Shown here: in pieces, positions 16,533 to 24,066 of the stretch | Position numbering within the stretch: the first letter of the stretch is position 1 | Layout: each line of letters begins with the position of its first letter | Position numbers and translations under genes: made by a program | Source: Holosporaceae bacterium | Lineage (GTDB): Bacteria; Pseudomonadota; Alphaproteobacteria; UBA3830 | Reading direction: 5' to 3' | Length of the DNA stretch: 31,844 bases | Assembly (NCBI GenBank): GCA_031258475.1 | Contig: JAIRMS010000064.1 | Location: 1 to 31,844, forward strand | Notes under the pieces: model-generated | What the model saw: the letters and a program-made list of their open reading frames with translations, nothing else | Told to the model about the DNA's origin: nothing | Database searches by the model: none

Positions 16533-17840
16533 AGCCGACCATTCTGGGTCTATGGCATTGTGCGGTGTTGAAACTTCACGCTTATTATACCCGGTAATGT
16601 CAACGCTAAAGATTTTTTCTCTTCTACCGTAGTCCTGATTCGAGAACATTATCACGCGACCGTTTGGAGACCAGGTCGGCCCTTCCACCAAATACCCGGA
16701 AGCCAACATTCTTTCGCCTGTGCCATCCGGATGTATCACCCCTATGTAGAACCCGTCGCGACCGAATTTTGTGAACGCAATCCAATCGCCCCTTGGAGAC
16801 CAGACCGGCGTAGCATATCTTGCGTTGGAGAACGAAAGCCTTCTGACATTGGATCCGTCCGCATCCATTATATAAATCTGCTGAGTTCCGCCCCTGTCTG
16901 AATTAAACACTATATATTTGCCATCCGGAGAGTAGCATGGAGAGGTGTCGATACACTTTCCTTTGGTGAGACGGGTCAATCTTCTTGTGATTAGATCAAA
17001 TGTATAAATGGAAGACGATCCACGATTCGATAGACTGAATATTAACAAATTCCCGGTCGGAGAATATCTTGGAGCATAGGTCATTCCGTTGAAATGAGCA
17101 AGAAGCTCCGTCTTTCGAGCGGACAAATCATACCGATAAACGCTGGCGGAAAGCGGCACCCTGCGACCGTTGACGATTCTCTCCCGATATGAAAAGAACG
17201 AAAATTCCTTTCCATTTGGAGAAAAACGCGGCGTTAAAACGATGGTGCTGCCATCTGTCAGGAATTTATGGTCGTGACCATCCTGATCCATCATAGCTAA
17301 ACGGTAGGTTTTTTTCCCATGATTTTGTTGCTGAAGAGCGACGTATAATATTTTTGTGTCAAAGTAACCGATCTCGCCGGTGACCCTTTCATATATGTTA
17401 TTAGCTACCACGTGGGCAAGTTTTCTCCATCCTTTCACATCTCCAGAAGCCGACAAAGTCCCAACCGGAGATTCCGATAGAACGTCATAGAGCACGGCCG
17501 ACACGTGCAATATACTGCCTTCGATTTTCATTTCAATATTTGCTAGATATTGAGCATTTATGACTTTCCACAGAGAAAAAGTCGGTTTTTGGTTTGTTCC
17601 TCTTAGAATTTGCATAAAAGCGCTTTCCGGTATGGACTTGAACAGGAACGTGCTCTGCAGGTCGTTGTTCACAACTTTCAGAAAGTCTTCCCTCAGAGAA
17701 TTGTTTTGACTAAACAAATTCAAAGCAATTTTGATTGGTTTCATAACTCCTTTGTTTACGTTCACGACAGTGGAAGCGTTAACGTGGGATACAAACACAA
17801 AACAAAAGACAAAAACTATTTTTTTTACAAAGCGCATCAT
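16521..17840 (-). CDS. tolB: Tol-Pal system protein TolB
   Basis: The periplasmic beta-propeller protein of the Tol-Pal envelope system, which keeps the outer membrane attached during division. The 439 aa open with a signal peptide (VKKIVFVFCFVFVSHVNA, then STVV). The N-terminal alpha/beta domain occupies about residues 25-160, followed by a C-terminal WD40-like propeller. Its blades show the TolB signature PRFSPNGK, PRYSPTGN, PCYSPDGKYIVFNSDRGG, PVWSPRGDWIAF and PTWSPNGR. Two consecutive ATGs are possible; both suit the GGAGG site. It starts 1 bp after the tolA stop. The usual downstream partner pal is not next to it; the convergent LRR gene is there instead. Confidence 0.96.
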   Translation of the reverse strand: MMRFVKKIVFVFCFVFVSHVNASTVVNVNKGVMKPIKIALNLFSQNNSLREDFLKVVNNDLQSTFLFKSIPESAFMQILRGTNQKPTFSLWKVINAQYLANIEMKIEGSILHVSAVLYDVLSESPVGTLSASGDVKGWRKLAHVVANNIYERVTGEIGYFDTKILYVALQQQNHGKKTYRLAMMDQDGHDHKFLTDGSTIVLTPRFSPNGKEFSFFSYRERIVNGRRVPLSASVYRYDLSARKTELLAHFNGMTYAPRYSPTGNLLIFSLSNRGSSSIYTFDLITRRLTRLTKGKCIDTSPCYSPDGKYIVFNSDRGGTQQIYIMDADGSNVRRLSFSNARYATPVWSPRGDWIAFTKFGRDGFYIGVIHPDGTGERMLASGYLVEGPTWSPNGRVIMFSNQDYGRREKIFSVDITGYNKREVSTPHNAIDPEWSAKNK

Positions 17841-17841
17841 A

Positions 17842-18918
17842 TTATCCTCCAGCTTCTCTAAGCGCGTCCGCTATATTAAATTTCAACCGATATTCTTTTT
17901 CCTGTTCCAGCTTTTCATGCGGGATCCTAAAACGTCCCACTTCCAGAATCGCTCTGCGCGCGCTATCGGCCGCCGCCTTGAAAATATAATCCATTGCATA
18001 GCGTTTTTCATCAACAATTTTTACACTTGAGGGAATTACCTCTCCGCTGCTATCCAGCTGCAATTCTATTTCTATTATGAGTTTTTCGGCGTCTTTAATT
18101 CCCGAAGGCACATTCCAATATGGTTTTATTTGATCGTTGATTATGCGGGCAACGGTTTCGTCACCGACCATTGTTCCGCCTGTAAATCCAGAGCCACCGC
18201 CGCCATTTCTTTTTTGTCCGATGCCTTTTTTAAGATCGTTAATGCTGCCGTTGAGCATTTTATCGAAGGTGACGTCCTTCTTTTTTCTGGAGGCTTTTTC
18301 CGCTATTTCCAGTATTTTTTTGCGATTTTTTTCTTTCGCCTTTTTCTTTTCCGCCCTTTTGATGGTTTCCATCAGCGCTTTACGATTTCGTTTTCTTGGT
18401 TTCTTTTTCTCTTCTACCTTAATTTCTTCCTTTGGCTTTTCCTCAATTTTTTCAAGTTTAGGAACGGCCTCCTCTTCTTTGACATCCTCTTCCTTTGCCG
18501 TTTCTTCCTGTTTTTCGGTGATCGGCTCGGGTTCCTTTGCCACTTCCTGGGGAGGCTCCGGGATTATTTCTTCCTGTTTTTTTGTTTCCGGTTCTGCTGG
18601 TTTTGGTTCTGGATTTTGAGGAACAGGCTCCTCCTTGAGTGTTTCTTCCGCTTTGATTTCCTCCCTGATCTCCTCAATCGTTTTTATCTCCTCCTGCTTT
18701 ATCTCTTCCACGGGAGGCGTTTGTGGAGATTCCAGCTGATAATCGTTAAGAATGTTCTGCAGCTCCTCATCGCTGGCAATTTGAACGTCGGTTAGCGACA
18801 GATCATTTTCTCTTGGAATAAAAAACGATATCGATCCAGCCGCCATTATCAGCGAATGCGCCAGCAAAGAATATGCGATCGATTGTTTCAGTGAAAAACT
18901 ATTTCTGTTTCGACGCAT
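17842..18918 (-). CDS. tolA: Tol-Pal system protein TolA (TonB/TolA-like)
   Basis: This energy-transducing protein is anchored in the inner membrane and spans the periplasm to contact TolB, Pal and the outer membrane. The 358 aa show the expected three-part layout. A single N-terminal membrane helix lies at about residues 13-34 (IAYSLLAHSLIMAAGSISFF). A very Glu/Lys/Pro-rich extended segment runs from about 60 to 230, with repeated EEIK and EEP patterns and then basic stretches. A small globular C-terminal domain starts at about 255 (IINDQIKPYWNVPSG ... EIELQLDSSGEVI). The start has AGGA 5 bases upstream and overlaps tolR by 20 bp. Position between tolR and tolB supports the call, since sequence conservation in the middle part is compositional. 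Confidence 0.9.
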   Translation of the reverse strand: MRRNRNSFSLKQSIAYSLLAHSLIMAAGSISFFIPRENDLSLTDVQIASDEELQNILNDYQLESPQTPPVEEIKQEEIKTIEEIREEIKAEETLKEEPVPQNPEPKPAEPETKKQEEIIPEPPQEVAKEPEPITEKQEETAKEEDVKEEEAVPKLEKIEEKPKEEIKVEEKKKPRKRNRKALMETIKRAEKKKAKEKNRKKILEIAEKASRKKKDVTFDKMLNGSINDLKKGIGQKRNGGGGSGFTGGTMVGDETVARIINDQIKPYWNVPSGIKDAEKLIIEIELQLDSSGEVIPSSVKIVDEKRYAMDYIFKAAADSARRAILEVGRFRIPHEKLEQEKEYRLKFNIADALREAGG

Positions 18919-19354
18919 TTTGTTCCTGCTTTTTCGGTAATTCCGTTACCAGGACAACTTTTTTAAACCCTGAACCACTTATGCGTCCCATGATATTCAT
19001 AATTACTCCATAGGGAAGCGATTTATCGCCTTTTACAAAGATTTTCGTATCAGCCGTGTTCTCACTTGTGATGGCTCTAAGCTTGTCCGGTAAAGTTTCC
19101 GCGTTAACTTCTATTTCTCCAATGAAAACAAGCCCTTCCTTGGTGACATGCACCACTATGGGAGTTTCGTTGCTGTTGATATTTGGCGCGTTTGCGCTTG
19201 GAAGATCAACTTTTACGCCGACAGTCAGGAGCGGAGCTGTGATCATAAAAATCACCAGAAGCACAAGCATAACGTCGATCATCGGCGTGACGTTCATATC
19301 GCTCATAAGAACTCTACGGGAGTTGGCCCTCTTTTTGGTCGGAATAAAAGTCAT
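18899..19354 (-). CDS. tolR: Tol-Pal system protein TolR (ExbD family)
   Basis: A proton-channel subunit that works with TolQ to energise TolA. The 151-aa protein has a short basic cytoplasmic N-terminus and one membrane helix at about residues 22-42 (NVTPMIDVMLVLLVIFMITAP) containing the essential Asp27. A periplasmic domain follows (VDLPSANAP...PIVVHVTKEG...IFVKGDKSLPYGVIMNIMGRI). The Lys-rich tail overlaps the tolA start. It starts 4 bp after the tolQ stop. The ExbD paralogue would look similar; the tolQ-R-A-B order decides the name. Confidence 0.94.
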   Translation of the reverse strand: MTFIPTKKRANSRRVLMSDMNVTPMIDVMLVLLVIFMITAPLLTVGVKVDLPSANAPNINSNETPIVVHVTKEGLVFIGEIEVNAETLPDKLRAITSENTADTKIFVKGDKSLPYGVIMNIMGRISGSGFKKVVLVTELPKKQEQNASKQK

Positions 19355-19358
19355 CTAT

Positions 19359-20084
19359 CTATACCTCGGAATCTTCAATTTGACGAGAAATAATCGAGGA
19401 AAATTCATCGACAAAAGCCTCTAGCCTGTTCTGGTATCTATTGATTTCCGAAGATATCTTGTTATAGGCAATGACCGCCGGAATTGTGACTGCCAACCCA
19501 AGGGCCGTAACGAACAACGCCTCTGCGATGCCAGGGGCAACAGAAGTCAGACTGGTGTTCTGATCGAATTTTATCGACTCAAAACTATTCATGATACCCC
19601 AAACCGTTCCGAATAATCCAATAAATGGAGCCGTCGATCCTACGCTTGCAAGAAATCCAAGGTATTGTTCCAGGTACTCGATTTCTCGTCCTATGCTGAC
19701 GCGCATCATGCGGGTGATGCGTTCATTCAGTGAAATGCTACCAATGGCCGTTTTAACCTTTGTTTTTGTGCGTCGCCATTCCTGCATGCCGGCGATGAAA
19801 ACCGATACAAAAGGATCGTCTCCCTTATTGTTCAAATTATCAAAAAAAGTCTCAATTGATCCGCAATTCCAAAACGCCTCTTCGAATTTATCCGCGCGGG
19901 ATTTGATTTTTTTTAAAAAAGAAAACTTTGCGAAGATGATCGTCCAACTCCAGAAAGAGCATCCCAGAAGCAGGATTACAACCAACTTCACGCAAAGCGA
20001 AGCCTGCGCAAAAAGCCCTATCAGTGACATCTCGTGGCCGCCAATTTTGCTGGCCGCTATTACTATTTCCTCTGTGCCGTTCAT
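19359..20084 (-). CDS. tolQ: Tol-Pal system protein TolQ (MotA/TolQ/ExbB channel)
   Basis: An inner-membrane proton-channel subunit of the Tol-Pal machine. The 241 aa have a first membrane helix at about residues 28-50 (VKLVVILLLGCSFWSWTIIF), a cytoplasmic loop with an Arg/Lys-rich stretch, and two further helices. The latter lie around GFLASVGSTAPFIGLFGTVWGIMNSF (about 142-167) and PGIAEALFVTALGLAVTIPAVIAY (about 183-207), both matching the conserved family blocks. Its ATG overlaps the ruvB stop as ATGA, and its GGAGAA ribosome site lies inside ruvB, so translation is coupled. The ybgC thioesterase gene that often precedes tolQ is absent here. Confidence 0.96.
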   Translation of the reverse strand: MNGTEEIVIAASKIGGHEMSLIGLFAQASLCVKLVVILLLGCSFWSWTIIFAKFSFLKKIKSRADKFEEAFWNCGSIETFFDNLNNKGDDPFVSVFIAGMQEWRRTKTKVKTAIGSISLNERITRMMRVSIGREIEYLEQYLGFLASVGSTAPFIGLFGTVWGIMNSFESIKFDQNTSLTSVAPGIAEALFVTALGLAVTIPAVIAYNKISSEINRYQNRLEAFVDEFSSIISRQIEDSEV

Positions 20085-21106
20085 AACAATTCTCCTTCAT
20101 ACAAATCATTTCGCCTTTTTTGAGGCGCTCCCAGATACCGATACCCCTCGGCCGTAAGAACGCGTCCCCTCGCCGTTCTTTGCACGAGACCGTTTTGCAG
20201 GATATATGGCTCGATAACCTCTTCTATCGTATCCCTTTTCTCCGATAATACAGCAGCCAGAGTCTCCACGCCAACTGGCCCTCCATCGTAGAAATCAAGG
20301 ATGTATTTTAAATATTTTCTATCCATGGAGTCAAGGCCATTTTCGTCCACGTCCAGTCTTTTTAGGGCAAGATCAGCGATTTTTTTATCGACCACGTCCG
20401 AGCCGCTAACGATGGCGAAATCTCTGATGCGTTTCAAAAGACGACCCGCGATTCGCGGCGTGCCCCTGGATCTTCTGGCTATTTCCTCGGAGCCGTCTTT
20501 TGATATCGGAATTCCCAGCAATTCTGCGTTTTTCGAGATTATTATCTGTAATTCGTAATGGCTGTAGAACTCCAAACGCATCGGTATGCCGAATCTATCG
20601 CGCAGAGGCGAGGATAGCATTCCGGAGCGCGTCGTGGCCCCGATTAATGTAAAATGTGGCAAATCAATCCTAACGGAACGGGCCGCTGGCCCCTCCCCTA
20701 TCATTAAATCCAGCTTGAAATCCTCCATGGCCGGATACAAAATTTCCTCCACGAGATGATTCATTCGATGGATTTCATCTATGAACAGAACGTCCTTTTC
20801 CTGCAGATTTGTGAGGATCGCTGCAAGATCGCCGGCTTTCGCTAAAATAGGCCCGGACGTGGCTTTGAATCCGACTTCCAATTCCTTTGATATAATCTGA
20901 GAAAGCGTGGTTTTCCCCAATCCAGGTGGACCGAAAAACAGCACGTGATCCATGGCGATATTTCGCTTTTTCGCGGATTCGATAAATATGCGAAGATTGT
21001 CCTTAACCGCTTCCTGTCCTATGAAATCGCCAAGATTTGTTGGGCGTAGCGAGTACTCGCCGGTCTCGAGTTCCAGTAGCTCCGGACTTAGTTCATTTTT
21101 CTTCAT
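20081..21106 (-). CDS. ruvB: Holliday junction branch migration helicase RuvB
   Basis: The AAA+ motor that, with RuvA, drives branch migration at Holliday junctions in recombinational repair. The 341-aa product is full length. Visible features are the N-terminal RPTNLGDFIGQ motif, Walker A FFGPPGLGKTTL at residues 58-68, Walker B LFIDEIHRM near 110, the sensor segment IGATTRSGMLSSPLRDRFGI near 155-175, the arginine-finger region RSRGTPRIAGRLL near 210, and a winged-helix C-terminus (YILQNGLVQRTARGRV). It starts 1 bp after the ruvA stop and ends inside the tolQ start. Confidence 0.97.
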   Translation of the reverse strand: MKKNELSPELLELETGEYSLRPTNLGDFIGQEAVKDNLRIFIESAKKRNIAMDHVLFFGPPGLGKTTLSQIISKELEVGFKATSGPILAKAGDLAAILTNLQEKDVLFIDEIHRMNHLVEEILYPAMEDFKLDLMIGEGPAARSVRIDLPHFTLIGATTRSGMLSSPLRDRFGIPMRLEFYSHYELQIIISKNAELLGIPISKDGSEEIARRSRGTPRIAGRLLKRIRDFAIVSGSDVVDKKIADLALKRLDVDENGLDSMDRKYLKYILDFYDGGPVGVETLAAVLSEKRDTIEEVIEPYILQNGLVQRTARGRVLTAEGYRYLGAPQKRRNDLYEGELL

Positions 21107-21107
21107 A

Positions 21108-21710
21108 TCATACTCCGGATGATAATTTACTCAAAACACGCTTTAGCAAAACGTCGAATCCAGCGTCTGAATCCATTTTCATGGAAGAAACTACGCGCAG
21201 AATATCAGCTTTTTGGTATCCAAGATTCGAAAGAGCGGAGATAACGTCTCCCAAAACGCTGGACTCGATGGCTGCGGACGTTGCCAGCTGAACATTGAGA
21301 TCAATTTTCCCGATGATCTTCTCCTTTAGCTCCGTAATTATGCGCGTCGCAAGTTTCTGTCCCACTCCGTCCGCCCTCGTGAACATGTTTTTATCGCCGG
21401 TAAGGAAGGCGTTGTATATGTCTTCGTCCGAAATGGCAGATAAAATTGCAACTGCCACCTTTCCTCCGACCCCCTGAACGGATGTGAGAGTATTAAACCA
21501 AAATCTTTCCTGCTCGGAAATAAACCCGTATAACGTCCAGGAATCTTCTCGCACGCTTAACATCGTAAAAATATGAATCACTCCGGCATAATTGCTAGCT
21601 TCGTTTATTGTTCTGGCGGAACAAATTACGTGGTATCCAATGCCGTTAACGTCGATGACCATTGAATTTTCCGCGATTTTTTCCACAGTTCCCTTGAGAT
21701 ACGTTATCAT
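21108..21710 (-). CDS. ruvA: Holliday junction DNA helicase subunit RuvA
   Basis: RuvA binds four-way junctions as a tetramer and recruits RuvB. At 200 aa it has the normal length: an N-terminal OB-fold (MITYLKGTVEKIAENSMVID, then GIGYHV), paired helix-hairpin-helix motifs (TLTSVQGVGGKVAVAILSAI and FTRADGVGQKLATRIITELK) and a C-terminal RuvB-binding three-helix domain (DVISALSNLGYQKADI...). Its ATG overlaps the ruvC stop by 4 bp. Confidence 0.96.
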   Translation of the reverse strand: MITYLKGTVEKIAENSMVIDVNGIGYHVICSARTINEASNYAGVIHIFTMLSVREDSWTLYGFISEQERFWFNTLTSVQGVGGKVAVAILSAISDEDIYNAFLTGDKNMFTRADGVGQKLATRIITELKEKIIGKIDLNVQLATSAAIESSVLGDVISALSNLGYQKADILRVVSSMKMDSDAGFDVLLKRVLSKLSSGV

Positions 21711-22192
21711 TTTTGCACCGTGTAAAACGTTTTATGATGGGCATGGCAAACTGCGACTGCAAGCGCGTCGGCGGCATCGAGCTTTACGCTATCGCAGTTT
21801 AATAATTTTTGAATCATTATGGACACCTGCTCTTTTGTTGCATGTCCTGCCCCAACCACAGATTTTTTTATTTTGTTCGGAGTATATTCGAAAATTTTTA
21901 ATCCCAGAACGCCTGCGCAGCAAATCGCCGCTCCGCGGGCCATTCCTAATTTCAGCGACGAAAAAGGATTTTTGTTGACGAAAACCTCTTCTATGCTCAC
22001 TTCTTTCGGAGAATATTCTTCGATAACATCCGATAGAGTCTTGAAAATATGGCTAAGCCGCGAACTTATATCATTCGAAGGAGAAGACTTTATCGTTCCG
22101 TGGGACACATATTTCAACTGAAATCCGTCATAATCTATCATTCCCCAGCCAGTGATATGTAACCCCGGATCGATCCCCAAAATCTTAGACAA
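21707..22192 (-). CDS. ruvC: Crossover junction endodeoxyribonuclease RuvC
   Basis: The resolvase cleaves Holliday junctions symmetrically. The 161-aa protein shows the RNase H-like acidic residues of the family: Asp8 in ILGIDPGLHITGWG, Glu in VSIEEVFVNKNPFSSLKLG near residue 67, and the C-terminal DAADALAVAVCHAH with the last catalytic Asp pair. It begins 21 bp after the stop of the TPR lipoprotein gene and overlaps ruvA by 4 bp, giving a compact ruvCAB unit directly ahead of tolQRAB. Confidence 0.95.
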   Translation of the reverse strand: MSKILGIDPGLHITGWGMIDYDGFQLKYVSHGTIKSSPSNDISSRLSHIFKTLSDVIEEYSPKEVSIEEVFVNKNPFSSLKLGMARGAAICCAGVLGLKIFEYTPNKIKKSVVGAGHATKEQVSIMIQKLLNCDSVKLDAADALAVAVCHAHHKTFYTVQK

Positions 22193-22213
22193 TGTTTCTC
22201 TCTAAATAATAAG

Positions 22214-22930
22214 CTACTGTTGCTTTGCTGAAATTATGTCTTCCAGATAGGAAATTTTTTCTTCAAGCTCGTCTCCTTCAAAATCCTGTGAATAAATGGA
22301 TTTTGCTTTCTGCACGTTTCCGTACAGCCCATAGGCAAGAGCCAGATTGCTGCGATAGGCGACGTTTGCATTCGGCAAAGAGCAGGCGTTTTCCAAGTAA
22401 AATATCGCTTCTTTATATTTGTCGCAGAGCATCAACGATAATCCCATGTTGTTGTAAGCATCGATATAGCTTGGACTTTTCGCAATAACCTGTTTATACA
22501 GCCCCTGCGCTTTTTGATGCTCTCCACGGCCGTCGTAAACCGCCCCAAGCGCATTCAAGGAATCTGCAGAAGTGCTTTTCAGAAACTCTTTCTCTGCCTT
22601 TGCATCCTCACCAGATAGCAGATATATCTTCCCCTGCAGATAGGACGACCTTGAAATATCGCTTTCTTTGCCTTTCGCTTTTTTTATGTACTCGGAGGCT
22701 GCATCGAGTAGTTTTAGATCAATGTAAACCTCTGCCAATCCGAGCAAAGCATCCACATTGTCGGAATCCATTGCTAAAGCTTTGTTGTAAAAACTTATTG
22801 CCGCCTCGGAATTTCCACTTTTTCTTGCTTCTTTTGCGATGCGAATCAGAGGAGCCGAGGAGTCATGATCATTGCCCGCGCAGCCAACCAGTAAGACTCC
22901 AGCTAAAAATATTCCCAGTGCGTTCTTCAT
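22214..22930 (-). CDS. TPR-repeat lipoprotein
   Basis: The 238-aa product begins with a lipoprotein signal peptide (MKNALGIFLAGVLLVGC) with the lipid-accepting Cys at residue 17 followed by Ala-Gly-Asn, which should allow outer-membrane sorting. The mature part consists of about six tetratricopeptide repeats from residue 28 to the end, with the usual spacing (for example AAISFYNKALAMDSDN, VDALLGLAEVYIDL, KAQGLYKQVIAKSPSY, IDAYNNMGLSLML). PilF/TadD/NlpI-like scaffold proteins share this design, but no pilus or Tad genes are nearby, so I give no name. It sits 20 bp after the acyltransferase and 21 bp before ruvC, within one minus-strand run. Confidence 0.82.
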   Translation of the reverse strand: MKNALGIFLAGVLLVGCAGNDHDSSAPLIRIAKEARKSGNSEAAISFYNKALAMDSDNVDALLGLAEVYIDLKLLDAASEYIKKAKGKESDISRSSYLQGKIYLLSGEDAKAEKEFLKSTSADSLNALGAVYDGRGEHQKAQGLYKQVIAKSPSYIDAYNNMGLSLMLCDKYKEAIFYLENACSLPNANVAYRSNLALAYGLYGNVQKAKSIYSQDFEGDELEEKISYLEDIISAKQQ

Positions 22931-22950
22931 TATACCACTCCAACAAAACT

Positions 22951-24066
22951 CTACTTTCGTCCCAACTTTCTAAACGGTCTCTCGATGAATCTGTACATCA
23001 GCTCTGAAACCACAAGTAACACGACGATGAATATTATAAATTGATAGCGAAAAAATTCATACTCATAAAAAGATTCTTTTGGGAAATGTATGGAATTCGT
23101 GTACCAAACGACGATATTCGCCAGGGTTAATTGAACTGCGTAAAACGAAAACGATCTACTTCCAAGATAATCAAAAATTTTGTTGAATATCGGCAGATCG
23201 CAACTTCCGTCCACGAAGACCGCCAGCGCCACCAGCAGCACGGATGAAAAACTAACAACGATATTTGAAAAAAACGCTTTGTCCAGGGAATTCGGATAAA
23301 ACCATATCAGCATTGCAAGGGTTATAACCGATAATTTTGCAAGTTTCGGATTGAATTTAATCGACGATTTATCCTGATACAAAAATGCCAGAAACGCCCC
23401 CAGAAACAACTCGGATAGGTTGTTATAGATTATATAGTACTTTGTCCCATACATTGCACTAAGTATTGGCTGCAACAAAAACATAAACAAAAAGCCAAGA
23501 GACAATGAAACTGTGGCCCGCGTGCTGTCATCTTTACAGAACAACAAAATCAGAGGCCAAAAAATATAAAACTGAGCTTCCACCGCCAGCGTCCAAAGCG
23601 GACCAAGTCCACCTGTGTGAATTTTTTCACTCGTCACGAACAATTCCACGGAATTATTAAACACGCCGAAGAATATTTCCGCGGGAGCGCGGAGAAGAGA
23701 GGGCGCCCAGGCCAGATTTTCCTCTGTGAAATTCAAAAATATCCCCAGCAATATAACCACAAAAAACACCACGGGAAATATTCTGAAAAATCTCTTTTTA
23801 TAGAACGAAAGGAGCAATTCTTTGGCGGAAAATACCCTGTCCAAAAAAAGATCGCCCTGCAAAACGTTGATCCTATTTTTGAGCGACAACGTAATGACAA
23901 AACCCGAAATGGCAAAAAATACGCGCATTCCTCCGCCGGCATTTAGCAAACTATGCGGAAGATTTTCATACACAAAGCGCATTGGACAAATCCAAACGAT
24001 ATGCTGAATCAGGACCAGAATACAGGCAAACCCTCTCAACCTCTCTATGCCATCAAAAATTTTCAT
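22951..24066 (-). CDS. Membrane acyltransferase, acyltransferase-3 (OafA/NodX-like) family
   Basis: A 371-aa polytopic membrane protein with about ten hydrophobic helices. The N-terminus FDGIERLRGFACILVLIQH carries the Arg and His signature of acyltransferase-3 enzymes, followed by GGGMRVFFAISGFVITLSL, also typical, and it ends with the common RFIERPFRKL motif. Family members transfer acetyl or other acyl groups to O-antigen, exopolysaccharide or peptidoglycan; the acceptor here is unknown. No glycosyltransferase gene is in the window. Its start overlaps the ffh stop by 4 bp, an unusual partner. Confidence 0.85.
   Translation of the reverse strand: MKIFDGIERLRGFACILVLIQHIVWICPMRFVYENLPHSLLNAGGGMRVFFAISGFVITLSLKNRINVLQGDLFLDRVFSAKELLLSFYKKRFFRIFPVVFFVVILLGIFLNFTEENLAWAPSLLRAPAEIFFGVFNNSVELFVTSEKIHTGGLGPLWTLAVEAQFYIFWPLILLFCKDDSTRATVSLSLGFLFMFLLQPILSAMYGTKYYIIYNNLSELFLGAFLAFLYQDKSSIKFNPKLAKLSVITLAMLIWFYPNSLDKAFFSNIVVSFSSVLLVALAVFVDGSCDLPIFNKIFDYLGSRSFSFYAVQLTLANIVVWYTNSIHFPKESFYEYEFFRYQFIIFIVVLLVVSELMYRFIERPFRKLGRK

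Noticed and set aside
18130..18795. A 221-codon plus-strand frame rich in Phe and Leu opposite tolA
   Set aside because: It is the antisense of the Glu/Lys-rich middle of tolA: GAA and AAA codons read backwards give TTC and TTT. No ribosome site, and tolA is well supported.
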